A DNA stretch of 19,702 bases from CBCPNA01 sp965120415 (GTDB lineage Bacteria > Bacillota > Clostridia > Lachnospirales > CAG-274): assembly GCA_965120415.1 (NCBI GenBank), contig CBCPNA010000011.1, positions 1 to 19,702 of the forward strand, in the 5' to 3' direction. A program made the translations under genes and the position numbers. Positions 1-9,154 of this stretch are shown here, in pieces. The first letter of the stretch is position 1, and each line of letters starts with the position of its first letter. The notes below the pieces were generated by a model. The model ran no database searches. It was not told where the DNA came from and was given only the letters and a program-made list of their open reading frames with translations.

Positions 1-2960
1 GTTACTTTAAATCTAACAGTTACTAGCATAGGTGATTATGCTTTTAGTTCTTCTGATAGCTATGTTAATTTTACCAATAGTAAAACCGGTGCTGCAAAGC
101 AAGGGGTAGGGGCTAACGATATATTTAGCCAAACAGGCGCTGACCCAACAGCTCTTGAAATAGATTTTACTAAATTTAATTCTGATAAAGTTACTATAAG
201 TGGAAAAGCTTTTTATAATGCTAAATTAACTGGCGATGTTACGATAGATAAAACAAATAGAGATGTATTAAACGCTACCAGCAGTAGCAGCAGTAACCTA
301 GTTTTTTATAACTGTAACATAAAAGGTAATGTTACTTTAGGTGAACTTACAGGGGAGTATCTGCCAAAAGCGTTCCAAAGCTCTACGATAACAGGTACTT
401 TAAGCTTTTCAAATAGTAATTTAACAGAAATTTCATCTGATACTTTTAAAAATTCTACTATAGGTAATATTACACTTAGCAAGTTAACAGCGTTAACAAA
501 AATAGGCTCTAATGCTTTTAATGGAGCTAGCTTTGGTACACTTGATATTAGCTCTGCAACTAAGTTAAGTACTATAGGCTCTAGCGCCTTTACCGATGCT
601 AAAGGTACTATAAAACTTCCTAGTAGTAGCACTATTACATTAACAAGTGTACCAGCATCTGCTTTTAAAAGTGATGAGGGTAACCTTACCATAGATGGAA
701 GTTTTAAAATTGATACTAGTAACAGTGGTACATTAGGCTCTAGTGCATTTGAAAATGCGACTATAACAGGTAGTGTAGAAACTGACAAACTTCCATCTAG
801 TGTATTTAAAAATTCTACATTTAAATCTGGACAAAAAATTACTTTTTCAGGTACAGACATTTCTACAAGCGCATTTGAAGGGGCTACTTTATCAGGGGTA
901 ACTCTAGATTTATCAAATGCAACTAGCATAGGCTCCAGTGCATTTAAAAATGCTGATTTAACAAACGCAACTATTAAGCTAGATAATGTTAAAACTATAA
1001 GCTCTAGTGCATTTGCGGGGGCAGATTTAACAGGAGCGACTATAATAATAGGTACTGATAGCTCAGCAACAACAATAACTATAGGTTCTTCTGCTTTTGC
1101 AAGCGCTACTTTAACAAATGCTAAGTTAACAATAGGTAATACAAGCGCTACAAGCATAAGCTTAGGTTCTTCGGCTTTTAAAAGCTCTGATTTTAAAGGT
1201 GCTACAGTAGAAATATCTGCTGGTGGAAGTGGTGCAAAAGTAACTATAGGCTCTAATGCTTTTGCAAGTACTGATTTTTCAAATAATGCTACTTTCAAAA
1301 TATCTGCTGATGGCGCTACAAGCGTAAGCTTAGGTTCTTCTGCTTTTGCAAGCGCTACTTTAACAGGTAGCAAAAGTATAGATGTATCAGACGTTACTAG
1401 CATAGGCTCTAGCGCTTTTGCAGAAGTAGAATTAGAAAAAGTAACGCTAGCTTTTACAAAAGCAACTACTGTAAGTAGTGGTGCATTTAAAAATGCTAAA
1501 CTTAGTGGAGCTACTATCAAGCTACCAGCTGCTACATCAGTTAGCAATGATATATTTAGCGGAGCTGATTTGAACAGCGCTACTGTAGAAATAACAAAAG
1601 CTCCATACTTCCAGCTAGCATCAGATTTAAAATATTCTACAATAACTATAACAACTTCTACCAATATTAACAATAGCATTTTTGGAGGGGCAGATTTAAC
1701 AGGAGCGACTATTAATTTTAAAGCAGAAAATACTACTATAAGTAATGGTACAGATGGTAATGGTGCTTTCCAAAACTGTAAATTAAAAAATACAACTATA
1801 GATTTTAGCAACGTAATACAAATAGGTAACTATGCATTTAAAGATGTAGATTTAACAACAGTTAATAACGGAAAAACATTAAAATTTGATAGCCTTACAA
1901 CTATAGGTACAAACGCTTTTGAAGGGGCTAGCCTTTACGACAGAATAGTTACGATGGAAAAGGTTACAAAGGTAGGTAACTATGCATTTAAAGATGCTGA
2001 TCTTTTAATAGCTAATATAAAAATAGGCGATGGCACTAATAAAGTTACCGTTGGTACAAATGTTTTTGAAAATGCTAACCTATCCGGCGCAAGGCTAGAT
2101 TTTCAAAACGCTAGCTTTGGTAAACTTGCCTTTTTAGGGGCTAACCTTACTAACATGACAGGGTATTTTTCTAATTCTACATTTGCTACCCTTGCCTTTT
2201 CTTCTTACGGCAATACCGATGATTATGCAGTTGTAGATATGACCGGAGCTACTATAACAGCAGAAAGCTGTACATTTGAAAAAGAGGCATTTTTAGGCTC
2301 TGTATTAGAAGGGGCGACTTTAAAATTAAAAGGATCTACATTAAAAGAAAGCGCATTTAAAGAAACAACTATAGATAACGCAACCTTCGATTTAAGCTCT
2401 TGTACAATAGCTAAAGAAGCTTTCAAAAATGCAACTGGTACTGACGTATCTATAGATATGCAAAGCAGTAGCATAGCAGAAAGCGCATTCTATACAACAA
2501 CAATACAAAGAGCAAGCATCAACTTTACAAACGCAAGCACAATAGGTAAAGAGGCTTTTTATAAATCAAATTTAACAGGAGCAAAAATTACGCTTAATAA
2601 TGTTGTAAGCATAGGCGAAAATATGTTCCAAAATGCGACGCTTCAAGGAGCGACTATATATGCTAACGCAAGCACAGTAAAATTACCATCTACAACATTT
2701 GATAATGCATCAATAGATAGCGCATATTTTGAATTTGAAGGGGTTACAACAGTAGATGCAAATTTATTTACAACAACAACAGGTACTCCAGCTGTAATGG
2801 ATTTATCAACAGTTGCTGTTATACCATCAGAGCTTTTCAAAGATAAAGACCTTTCTACAACAGATTTAAAAATAACCGGCGCAGGCAGGATAGAACCTAG
2901 AGCTTTTGAAGGAGCAACGCTTCCATATTCTATCGATTTAGATTCAGTGCAAAAATTTTC
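1..2960 (+). repeat. Coding tandem repeat array (LRR_5/pentapeptide-like) with locally identical DNA copies
   Basis: This stretch encodes the repeat array of the surface protein. Most copies diverge at DNA level, but some segments are identical. The 35 bases at 1082-1116 match 1331-1365 exactly, and the 26 bases at 1017-1042 match 1687-1712 exactly. Such matches suggest recent duplication or gene conversion between units. Because the unit length is a multiple of three and the reverse complement lacks stops, a long spurious antisense frame also appears here. Confidence 0.8.
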
Positions 2961-5900
2961 TACAGAATATATAAGCGGTAGAAGTACAAAAGTTGGTTCA
3001 GCAGATAACTCACTTGCTTTTGCTAGCCTTGGAAATGAAACGGTTAACTTTTATCTAAATAAAGATTTAAAACCAACTGTTAACCAAGAGGGAGGAGATA
3101 CTCCAAAAGAGGTTGCATCAAGGTTAAAAGCAAATCTAGCAACAATGTATAGCATATTACCAGCAGATATTTTTGGCGATAATAGCGAAACAGATGAAAA
3201 TAGAACAAAAACAAGAACACTTATTGTAGGTACATATATGAAAGCCTTAATAGACCAGATAGAATCTGACTTGCAAATAATATACGACCTTTCTCAAGAA
3301 GTGGATGAATATACAAGAACAGTTGCGTCAGAATATGTAAGCTATATAAAAGAGCTTAATACATACTTCCCGACAGAAAGTTCGCCTTTTGATATAACAT
3401 CATCTTCTATACCACTTATCACAAGGACTTCATATTTTCCAGAATTTGTTGCCGTAACAAAAGATGTATTAGATTCTATCGACGATCCAGATGTAGATGT
3501 AGGAATATCAGATTGGGACAACAGTTACGCAATAACAAGAGAAGGTTATGTATTTAAACTTTCTGTAACAAATACCGACCCAGATGTATATGAAAAAGGT
3601 ACAGCTATTTTGGTAGGTAAGTTTTCATCAGAAGATATAAAAGAAGGTCTAAAAGCAACAGGGCGCTATTCTGTAACAGATAAAATATTAACAACAGCGC
3701 CATATAAAGCTAGCACAGTAAGCGGCGGTATCATGACTATACAGACATACGATAGCAGTTCCCAAGATTATTCAGGCAAACTTTATCAATTTAAAATTGT
3801 AACTCTAGGGCTAAACGGAGCTATAGATTTAGGGCTTAAAGCATATTTTGCAAAAGAAGAATTTTACCAACTATGCGATGAATATTTAACAAAAATTTCT
3901 GCTAATGCATTTTATAATATGGTAAATTCTGTAACAAGTAATTCTACAGATACAATAGACTTTAGATACGCAACAAATATAAAAGAAATAGGCGAAAGTG
4001 CTTTTGCAGGGCTAACATTAGTAAATCTAGACTTATCTGGTATCGAAGGTAACGAAACAAGCGGCGTAAGCCAATATGCATTTACAGATGTTGTAGCAAT
4101 AGAGGGGCTAGATATTACATCAGATTTATTAAAAATAGATTCTTTAGTGGCTGGTATACCTATTAAATCAAGGATAAATATAGTAGGTAGCTCTATACCA
4201 GAAGGGGCTTTTGAAAACACAGACTTTTCAGAGGTACAATCTTTTACAGCAGAAGATGTATTAGTAATAGAACAAAATGCATTTAAAGGGGCAACAATAC
4301 CAGATGAGCTTAGCTTTGAAAGCCTTGTTACTGTAGATGCAAATGCATTTAATGCTTTAAAAAATAAATCACCTTTTGCTATATATGCTTACGGTATACA
4401 AGATTTATCTAATCTTAGCAAAATAGCTTTTGGTAGTGCTACAAACGGTTTGTTTGCTGGTAGTAAAGTTTATGTAAATGTCGATTCTTTACAAATATCT
4501 AATTACAAATTTAATAACGTTAATGTTACTGTAGATTCTTTCAACGGTGGCTTTGATATACAAAATAGCCATGGTACATATACATTTGAAATAATACCAA
4601 ATACTGATAATGAAGTAAGGCTTATAGACTTTACTCCAGCAGAAGATCAAGATGTAGATATAGTAGAAAGCATAAGGAGTGCACGCTCTGCCTTAATAGC
4701 ACAGCAAGAGGCAGAAGAGGCAGCAGCAGCGGCGGCGACAGCAACGGCAGCAACATTATCAGCTTCAGCTACAGATAATGTAGATATAGATAACGATTCT
4801 TACCTAAGCGTAATTAATGCACTAAACGAACAAAGAACAGCCCTTGCAGAAAAAGGGATTAGTAATGAAGAAATAGATAACGCAATACAAATGTTATCAG
4901 AAAAAATGGAAGAAACAACTACAGAAACTACAACAGAAACAACTACAGAAGAAACTACAGAAGAAGAAACAACAACTTCTTCTAAAGCAAGAACATCAAC
5001 TTATACAACAACAGATAGCGAAATAACAGTATCAGAGGATATAGAAATAAATAACGGTAAGTTTACATTAGATGGAGTAGAATATACAGTAACACAATTA
5101 GGTAACGGCAAAACAACTCTATCAGAATTAACAGACGATGCAGCAGCTTGCCTTACAGCAACAGTAACAACAGTTGCTAACTATGCATTCCAAGATAACA
5201 TATCATTAACAACTCTAGAAATGCCTTATCTAGAATACATAGGAGAATATGCATTTTATGGAGCAAGCAATTTAAAAGTACTAGATTTAGGGCATCAAAA
5301 AGAAACAAAATCTATGTATGTAGGCAAAAATGCTTTTGGTGGTAATACACAGCTAGAGCAAGTTAGCTTATATGTAATAGATGAAGATACGCTAGTAGAA
5401 GTTATAGATAAAGCTAATAGCGAAACAAAAAAATATATAACATATATAGTTTATGGTAAAATAGAAACAGAAGAAGTTATAGAATATAACTATATAAAAT
5501 TACAATCAACAAAAGTGTCTTTAAATAAATCATCATTGAATACTTTTGGATATAGCGCAAGCTTAAGAGATAGATTTATGGATACACAAATAGAGCTTTA
5601 TGAAGATGTGCCAAATAGTCACTGGGCGTCTGTATATATAAATAAACTTACTAAGCTAGGTATAGTAACAGGAGATGGTAGTAAATTTTATCCATCAGAT
5701 AGCATAACAAGAGCAGATTCTACAATTATGCTAGTTAGGCTATTAGGCTTAAGTGGTTCAACTCTTGCTAACTTTAAAGATGTAGATGAAAGCGCTTATT
5801 ATGCGACATATTTAGCTTTAGCTAAAGATTACGGTTTAGCTCAAGGTAATGAAGATGGCGAATTCTTCCCAACTGAAAGTATATCTAGGCAAGATGCAAT

Positions 5901-6375
5901 GGTTATGCTAGCAAGAATTTTGGATAAAAAAGGTATAGAAGTTAACTATTCTTTAACATCTTTAAATAGCTTTGCTGATGGAGATGATGTTTCAGAATAT
6001 GCAAAAGAAAGCGTTGCTATACTTATAAATAGCGGTATAGTAACAGGAAGTAACGGTAATATTAATCCAAAAGATAACATAACAAGGGCAGAAATGGCGG
6101 CGATAGTATCAAGGATGTATGATTTGTTACAAGAAGAGGCAGCTAAAAACCCAGCGCTAAAAGACCCAGACTTTATGCAAGAGCCAGATTCAGAAGAAGA
6201 AATAGAAGCGGCTAAAAAAGCTCAAACAACAGTAGCTTCAAGCTCATCTGAAGAAACAACAGATACAACAAGCGATATGGATAATGTATTATCTGCATTA
6301 TATGATATACTAAAAGAACAAAAAGAAGGCACAAGTAGCTCCTCAAGCGACGATGAAGACGCTACAGAAGCATAA
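1..6375 (+). CDS. Giant SLH-anchored surface protein with BspA-like/pentapeptide-like repeats (5' end outside window)
   Basis: The frame is open from base 1 to the TAA at 6373-6375, giving 2124 visible residues. The first in-frame ATG is codon 652 (1954), so the true start lies upstream. Counting codon 1 at base 1, residues ~1-990 are tandem repeats built on an IGSSAF core, often followed by A(D/N)LTGATI; the tightest spacing is 23 residues. This resembles BspA-type LRR_5 repeats. Residues ~1020-1295 form an unrecognised non-repeat region, and more LRR-like repeats follow to ~1520. Next come an Ala-rich stretch (~1568-1595), a Thr/Glu-rich linker (~1637-1665) and a classical LRR block (~1724-1800). 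Three SLH domains (~1866-1915, 1924-1978, 1989-2043) carry ITRAD, ISRQD and ITRAE, the motif that binds pyruvylated cell-wall polysaccharide in this family. An acidic Ser/Thr tail of ~80 residues ends the protein. No LPXTG motif is seen. Inference: a non-covalently wall-attached adhesin or S-layer-associated protein; ligand unknown. Confidence 0.9.
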   Translation, partial: VTLNLTVTSIGDYAFSSSDSYVNFTNSKTGAAKQGVGANDIFSQTGADPTALEIDFTKFNSDKVTISGKAFYNAKLTGDVTIDKTNRDVLNATSSSSSNLVFYNCNIKGNVTLGELTGEYLPKAFQSSTITGTLSFSNSNLTEISSDTFKNSTIGNITLSKLTALTKIGSNAFNGASFGTLDISSATKLSTIGSSAFTDAKGTIKLPSSSTITLTSVPASAFKSDEGNLTIDGSFKIDTSNSGTLGSSAFENATITGSVETDKLPSSVFKNSTFKSGQKITFSGTDISTSAFEGATLSGVTLDLSNATSIGSSAFKNADLTNATIKLDNVKTISSSAFAGADLTGATIIIGTDSSATTITIGSSAFASATLTNAKLTIGNTSATSISLGSSAFKSSDFKGATVEISAGGSGAKVTIGSNAFASTDFSNNATFKISADGATSVSLGSSAFASATLTGSKSIDVSDVTSIGSSAFAEVELEKVTLAFTKATTVSSGAFKNAKLSGATIKLPAATSVSNDIFSGADLNSATVEITKAPYFQLASDLKYSTITITTSTNINNSIFGGADLTGATINFKAENTTISNGTDGNGAFQNCKLKNTTIDFSNVIQIGNYAFKDVDLTTVNNGKTLKFDSLTTIGTNAFEGASLYDRIVTMEKVTKVGNYAFKDADLLIANIKIGDGTNKVTVGTNVFENANLSGARLDFQNASFGKLAFLGANLTNMTGYFSNSTFATLAFSSYGNTDDYAVVDMTGATITAESCTFEKEAFLGSVLEGATLKLKGSTLKESAFKETTIDNATFDLSSCTIAKEAFKNATGTDVSIDMQSSSIAESAFYTTTIQRASINFTNASTIGKEAFYKSNLTGAKITLNNVVSIGENMFQNATLQGATIYANASTVKLPSTTFDNASIDSAYFEFEGVTTVDANLFTTTTGTPAVMDLSTVAVIPSELFKDKDLSTTDLKITGAGRIEPRAFEGATLPYSIDLDSVQKFSTEYISGRSTKVGSADNSLAFASLGNETVNFYLNKDLKPTVNQEGGDTPKEVASRLKANLATMYSILPADIFGDNSETDENRTKTRTLIVGTYMKALIDQIESDLQIIYDLSQEVDEYTRTVASEYVSYIKELNTYFPTESSPFDITSSSIPLITRTSYFPEFVAVTKDVLDSIDDPDVDVGISDWDNSYAITREGYVFKLSVTNTDPDVYEKGTAILVGKFSSEDIKEGLKATGRYSVTDKILTTAPYKASTVSGGIMTIQTYDSSSQDYSGKLYQFKIVTLGLNGAIDLGLKAYFAKEEFYQLCDEYLTKISANAFYNMVNSVTSNSTDTIDFRYATNIKEIGESAFAGLTLVNLDLSGIEGNETSGVSQYAFTDVVAIEGLDITSDLLKIDSLVAGIPIKSRINIVGSSIPEGAFENTDFSEVQSFTAEDVLVIEQNAFKGATIPDELSFESLVTVDANAFNALKNKSPFAIYAYGIQDLSNLSKIAFGSATNGLFAGSKVYVNVDSLQISNYKFNNVNVTVDSFNGGFDIQNSHGTYTFEIIPNTDNEVRLIDFTPAEDQDVDIVESIRSARSALIAQQEAEEAAAAAATATAATLSASATDNVDIDNDSYLSVINALNEQRTALAEKGISNEEIDNAIQMLSEKMEETTTETTTETTTEETTEEETTTSSKARTSTYTTTDSEITVSEDIEINNGKFTLDGVEYTVTQLGNGKTTLSELTDDAAACLTATVTTVANYAFQDNISLTTLEMPYLEYIGEYAFYGASNLKVLDLGHQKETKSMYVGKNAFGGNTQLEQVSLYVIDEDTLVEVIDKANSETKKYITYIVYGKIETEEVIEYNYIKLQSTKVSLNKSSLNTFGYSASLRDRFMDTQIELYEDVPNSHWASVYINKLTKLGIVTGDGSKFYPSDSITRADSTIMLVRLLGLSGSTLANFKDVDESAYYATYLALAKDYGLAQGNEDGEFFPTESISRQDAMVMLARILDKKGIEVNYSLTSLNSFADGDDVSEYAKESVAILINSGIVTGSNGNINPKDNITRAEMAAIVSRMYDLLQEEAAKNPALKDPDFMQEPDSEEEIEAAKKAQTTVASSSSEETTDTTSDMDNVLSALYDILKEQKEGTSSSSSDDEDATEA

Positions 6376-6387
6376 AAAAGCAATAAG

Positions 6388-6409
6388 GCAAGCGAAAGCT
6401 TGCTTTTTT
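6388..6409 (+). terminator. Rho-independent terminator of the surface-protein gene
   Basis: Stem GCAAGC/GCTTGC closes a GAAA (GNRA-type) tetraloop and is followed by six T. It begins 12 bases after the stop codon and separates the surface-protein gene from alaS. Confidence 0.88.
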
Positions 6410-6424
6410 GCCGTTTTATTTGTA

Positions 6425-6453
6425 TTGACTTTTAAATATTTATTTTATATAAT
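6425..6453 (+). promoter_or_regulatory. Sigma-A promoter of alaS
   Basis: TTGACT (6425-6430), a 17-base spacer and a perfect TATAAT (6448-6453). The predicted transcript starts near 6460, leaving a leader of only ~45 bases. That is too short for a T-box, although many Firmicute aminoacyl-tRNA synthetase genes carry one. Confidence 0.82.
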
Positions 6454-6503
6454 TTCTATATGTTTTAAAATAGTAGTATTACCTTTTTAGGAGGATATAT
6501 ATA

Positions 6504-9140
6504 ATGAAAAATTTAGGAGTTAATGAAATAAGAGAAAAGTATTTAACCTTTTTTGAACAAAAAAATCATTTAAAGCTAAATAGTTTTTCTCTAATACCTC
6601 AAAATGACAAAAGCTTACTTCTTATTAATTCGGGTATGGCGCCTTTAAAGCCCTTTTTTACAGGAAGGCAAATACCACCAAATAAAAGGGTTACAACTTG
6701 CCAAAAATGTATAAGGACAGGCGATATAGAAAATGTGGGCAAAACAGCAAGACACGGTACATTTTTTGAAATGCTTGGCAACTTTTCTTTCGGAGATTAT
6801 TTTAAAGAAGAGGCAATAAAGTGGGCTTGGGAGTTTTTTACAAAAGTGTTACAATTGCCTGAAGAAAGGCTTTATGTTTCTGTATATGAAGAGGATGATG
6901 AAGCTTTTGATATATGGAATAAAAAAATAGGGATAGATAAAGCTAAAATTGTAAAATTAGGTAAAGAAGATAACTTTTGGGAGCATGGAACTGGGCCTTG
7001 TGGGCCTTGTTCAGAAATTTATTTTGATAAAGGTGAAAAATATGGCTGTAAAAGCCCTAATTGCTATGTTGGGTGCGATTGTGACCGTTATATGGAAATA
7101 TGGAATTTAGTTTTTACACAATTTTATAAAGAAGAAGACGGCACATATACAAACCTTAAAAATCCTAATATAGATACAGGTATGGGGCTAGAAAGAATAG
7201 CAACCGTTATGCAAAATGTTAATTCTATTTTTGAAATTGATACAATAAAAAATATAAGGGACGAAGTTTGCAAAATAGCTAATGTAACTTATGGTAAAGA
7301 TGCAAAAAATGACGTATCTATAAGAGTTATAACAGACCATATAAGATCTATAACATTTATGACATCAGATGGAGTAACTCCTTCTAATGAGGGGCGAGGA
7401 TATGTACTAAGAAGACTCATAAGAAGGGCTGTAAGGCATGCAAGGCTTTTAGGCATACAAAGTTTATTTTTGGCAAGTTTATGCAAAGTTGTTATAAAAG
7501 ATTTTAAACATTTTTATAAAGAGCTTGAAGAAAAACAAGAGTATATTTATAAAATACTTACAATAGAAGAAGAAAAATTTTATACAACTTTAGATAACGG
7601 GCTAGCGCTTTTAAAAAATAAAATAGATGAGCTAAAAAAGCAAAATATAAAAATATTAAATGGAGAAGATGCATTTAAATTTTATGATACTTACGGCTTT
7701 CCTTTAGATTTGATGAAAGAAATATTAGAAGAAGAAAAAATAACTGTAGATGAGAAAGGCTTTTTAAATGAGCTAGAAAAGCAAAAAAATAAAGCAAGGC
7801 TTGCAAGAGAAGAAGATAACTACATGGGGCAAAAAGATACAATTTTTAACCAATTGTCCGCTGATATGCAAAGTGAATTTTTAGGCTATGATAGAATAAA
7901 TATCGATAATATAAAAGTTTTGGCTATTGTTTCTGAAGATAAGATTCTAGATTTTGCAAAAGAGGGAGATAGCGTTTATCTTATTTTAGATAAGACTCCT
8001 TTTTATGCAGAGATGGGGGGGCAAGTTGGCGACTGTGGTATTATAAAAAAAGATAATACTATTATAGAAGTTAAAGATTGTTTTAATATTAACGGGAAAA
8101 TAGTGCATAAATGTATTGTAAAAAGCGGTATTATAAATACAAATGATATTATTAGCGCTAATGTTTTTGAAGAAAGGCGCCTTGATATAGCAAGAAATCA
8201 TACAGCAACACATATTTTGCATAAAGTATTAAAAAATATTTTGGGGGGGCATGTAGAGCAAGCAGGCTCTTTAGTTTCTCAAAATAGATTAAGATTTGAT
8301 TTTACACATTTTAATGCTTTAACAAAAGATGAGATATTAAAAATAGAACAAGAAGTTAATTATAATATATTAAAAGCATATGAAGTTATAACAAAAGAAA
8401 TGGATATAGAATCAGCAAAAAAAGAGGGTGCAATAGCGCTTTTTGGAGAAAAGTATGCAAACGTTGTTAGAGTTGTATTTATAGGGCGCTTTTCTATAGA
8501 GCTATGTGGAGGTACACATGTTTTAAATACAGGGCAAATAGGCAGTTTTAAAATTGTGTCTGAAAGCGGAGTTGCTGCTGGAGTTAGACGTATAGAGGCT
8601 GTAACTGGTATTAATGCATTAGATTATAATAATGAAATGCAACAGATACTTTTTATGGTATGCGAAAATTTTAAATCGACATATAAAAATGTGATAGATA
8701 AATCTAAGGCTGTTTTAGAAGAAAACAAAAAACTTTATAAAGAAATAGAACAGCTAAAATTTAAGCTATCAAAAGGAGAAATAGATAAAATTTTAACAAA
8801 TAAGCATATTTTTAATGAATTTGAAATTTTGATACACAAAATGAACGGAATAGATGCCGATACACTTAAAAATATGGCAGACGAAATAAAGCAAAAATTA
8901 AATAATTATATAATTCTTTTAGCAAGCGTTAATAACGACAAAATTAATTTTATAGCTATGGCTTGCGAAAAGGCAATAAAAGAAGATATAAAAGCATCCG
9001 ATATTGTAAAAATATCCTCTAGCGTATGTGGCGGCGGTGGCGGCGGAAAGCCTAATATGGCTTTAGCCGGTGGAAAAGATATAGCAAAATTAGACAAAGC
9101 TTTAGAACAAGCCTTGCAATATATAAAAAATAAAAATTAG
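6504..9140 (+). CDS. alaS: Alanyl-tRNA synthetase
   Basis: Charges tRNA-Ala with alanine in the cytoplasm and clears mischarged Ser/Gly. At 878 residues it is full length for bacterial AlaRS. The N-terminal class II catalytic core shows NSGMAPLKPFF, a TTCQKCIRTGDIENVG segment and RHGTFFEMLGNFSFGDYF. The editing domain has the zinc-binding pair HTATH (~566-570) and CGGTH (~668-672). A coiled-coil linker (~715-750) leads to the C-terminal DHHA1-type C-Ala domain, marked by a Gly-rich CGGGGGGKPNMALAGG near the end. The start is fixed by AGGAGG at 6489-6494, nine bases upstream of ATG. A consensus promoter precedes it, and the proposed rsmA start lies only 11 bases after the stop, so the two are probably co-transcribed. 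Confidence 0.98.
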   Translation: MKNLGVNEIREKYLTFFEQKNHLKLNSFSLIPQNDKSLLLINSGMAPLKPFFTGRQIPPNKRVTTCQKCIRTGDIENVGKTARHGTFFEMLGNFSFGDYFKEEAIKWAWEFFTKVLQLPEERLYVSVYEEDDEAFDIWNKKIGIDKAKIVKLGKEDNFWEHGTGPCGPCSEIYFDKGEKYGCKSPNCYVGCDCDRYMEIWNLVFTQFYKEEDGTYTNLKNPNIDTGMGLERIATVMQNVNSIFEIDTIKNIRDEVCKIANVTYGKDAKNDVSIRVITDHIRSITFMTSDGVTPSNEGRGYVLRRLIRRAVRHARLLGIQSLFLASLCKVVIKDFKHFYKELEEKQEYIYKILTIEEEKFYTTLDNGLALLKNKIDELKKQNIKILNGEDAFKFYDTYGFPLDLMKEILEEEKITVDEKGFLNELEKQKNKARLAREEDNYMGQKDTIFNQLSADMQSEFLGYDRINIDNIKVLAIVSEDKILDFAKEGDSVYLILDKTPFYAEMGGQVGDCGIIKKDNTIIEVKDCFNINGKIVHKCIVKSGIINTNDIISANVFEERRLDIARNHTATHILHKVLKNILGGHVEQAGSLVSQNRLRFDFTHFNALTKDEILKIEQEVNYNILKAYEVITKEMDIESAKKEGAIALFGEKYANVVRVVFIGRFSIELCGGTHVLNTGQIGSFKIVSESGVAAGVRRIEAVTGINALDYNNEMQQILFMVCENFKSTYKNVIDKSKAVLEENKKLYKEIEQLKFKLSKGEIDKILTNKHIFNEFEILIHKMNGIDADTLKNMADEIKQKLNNYIILLASVNNDKINFIAMACEKAIKEDIKASDIVKISSSVCGGGGGGKPNMALAGGKDIAKLDKALEQALQYIKNKN

Positions 9141-9154
9141 GGGAGATTTATATA
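9139..9154 (+). promoter_or_regulatory. RBS and apparent non-canonical AUA start of rsmA
   Basis: AGGGGAG (9139-9145), partly overlapping the alaS stop, is followed by six bases and then ATA (9152-9154) in the rsmA frame. An in-frame TAA at 9131-9133 limits how far upstream translation could begin. Between that stop and the conserved GQNFL motif there is no in-frame ATG, GTG or TTG. ATA sits at the ideal distance, so either AUA is used or an ATG has changed to ATA. Confidence 0.6.

Noticed and set aside
306..1811. A 501-codon open frame on the minus strand within the surface-protein gene
   Set aside because: Its repeated ALEP/FVK-type protein is the mirror of the sense repeats. Unit length is a multiple of three and the reverse frame lacks stops, so it is open by composition. 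It has no promoter or RBS and the sense frame has recognisable domains.
1..2960. The DNA repeats as a CRISPR or noncoding satellite array
   Set aside because: The repeats are in frame, vary as a protein repeat does and have no constant repeat/variable spacer pattern.
1570..6375. TTG at 1570 as the start of the surface-protein gene
   Set aside because: The same frame is open back to base 1 with the same repeats, and there is no RBS at 1570. The gene runs in from outside the window.
6454..6503. T-box riboswitch before alaS
   Set aside because: The leader from the consensus promoter is only ~45 bases, with no specifier stem-loop and no T-box sequence.
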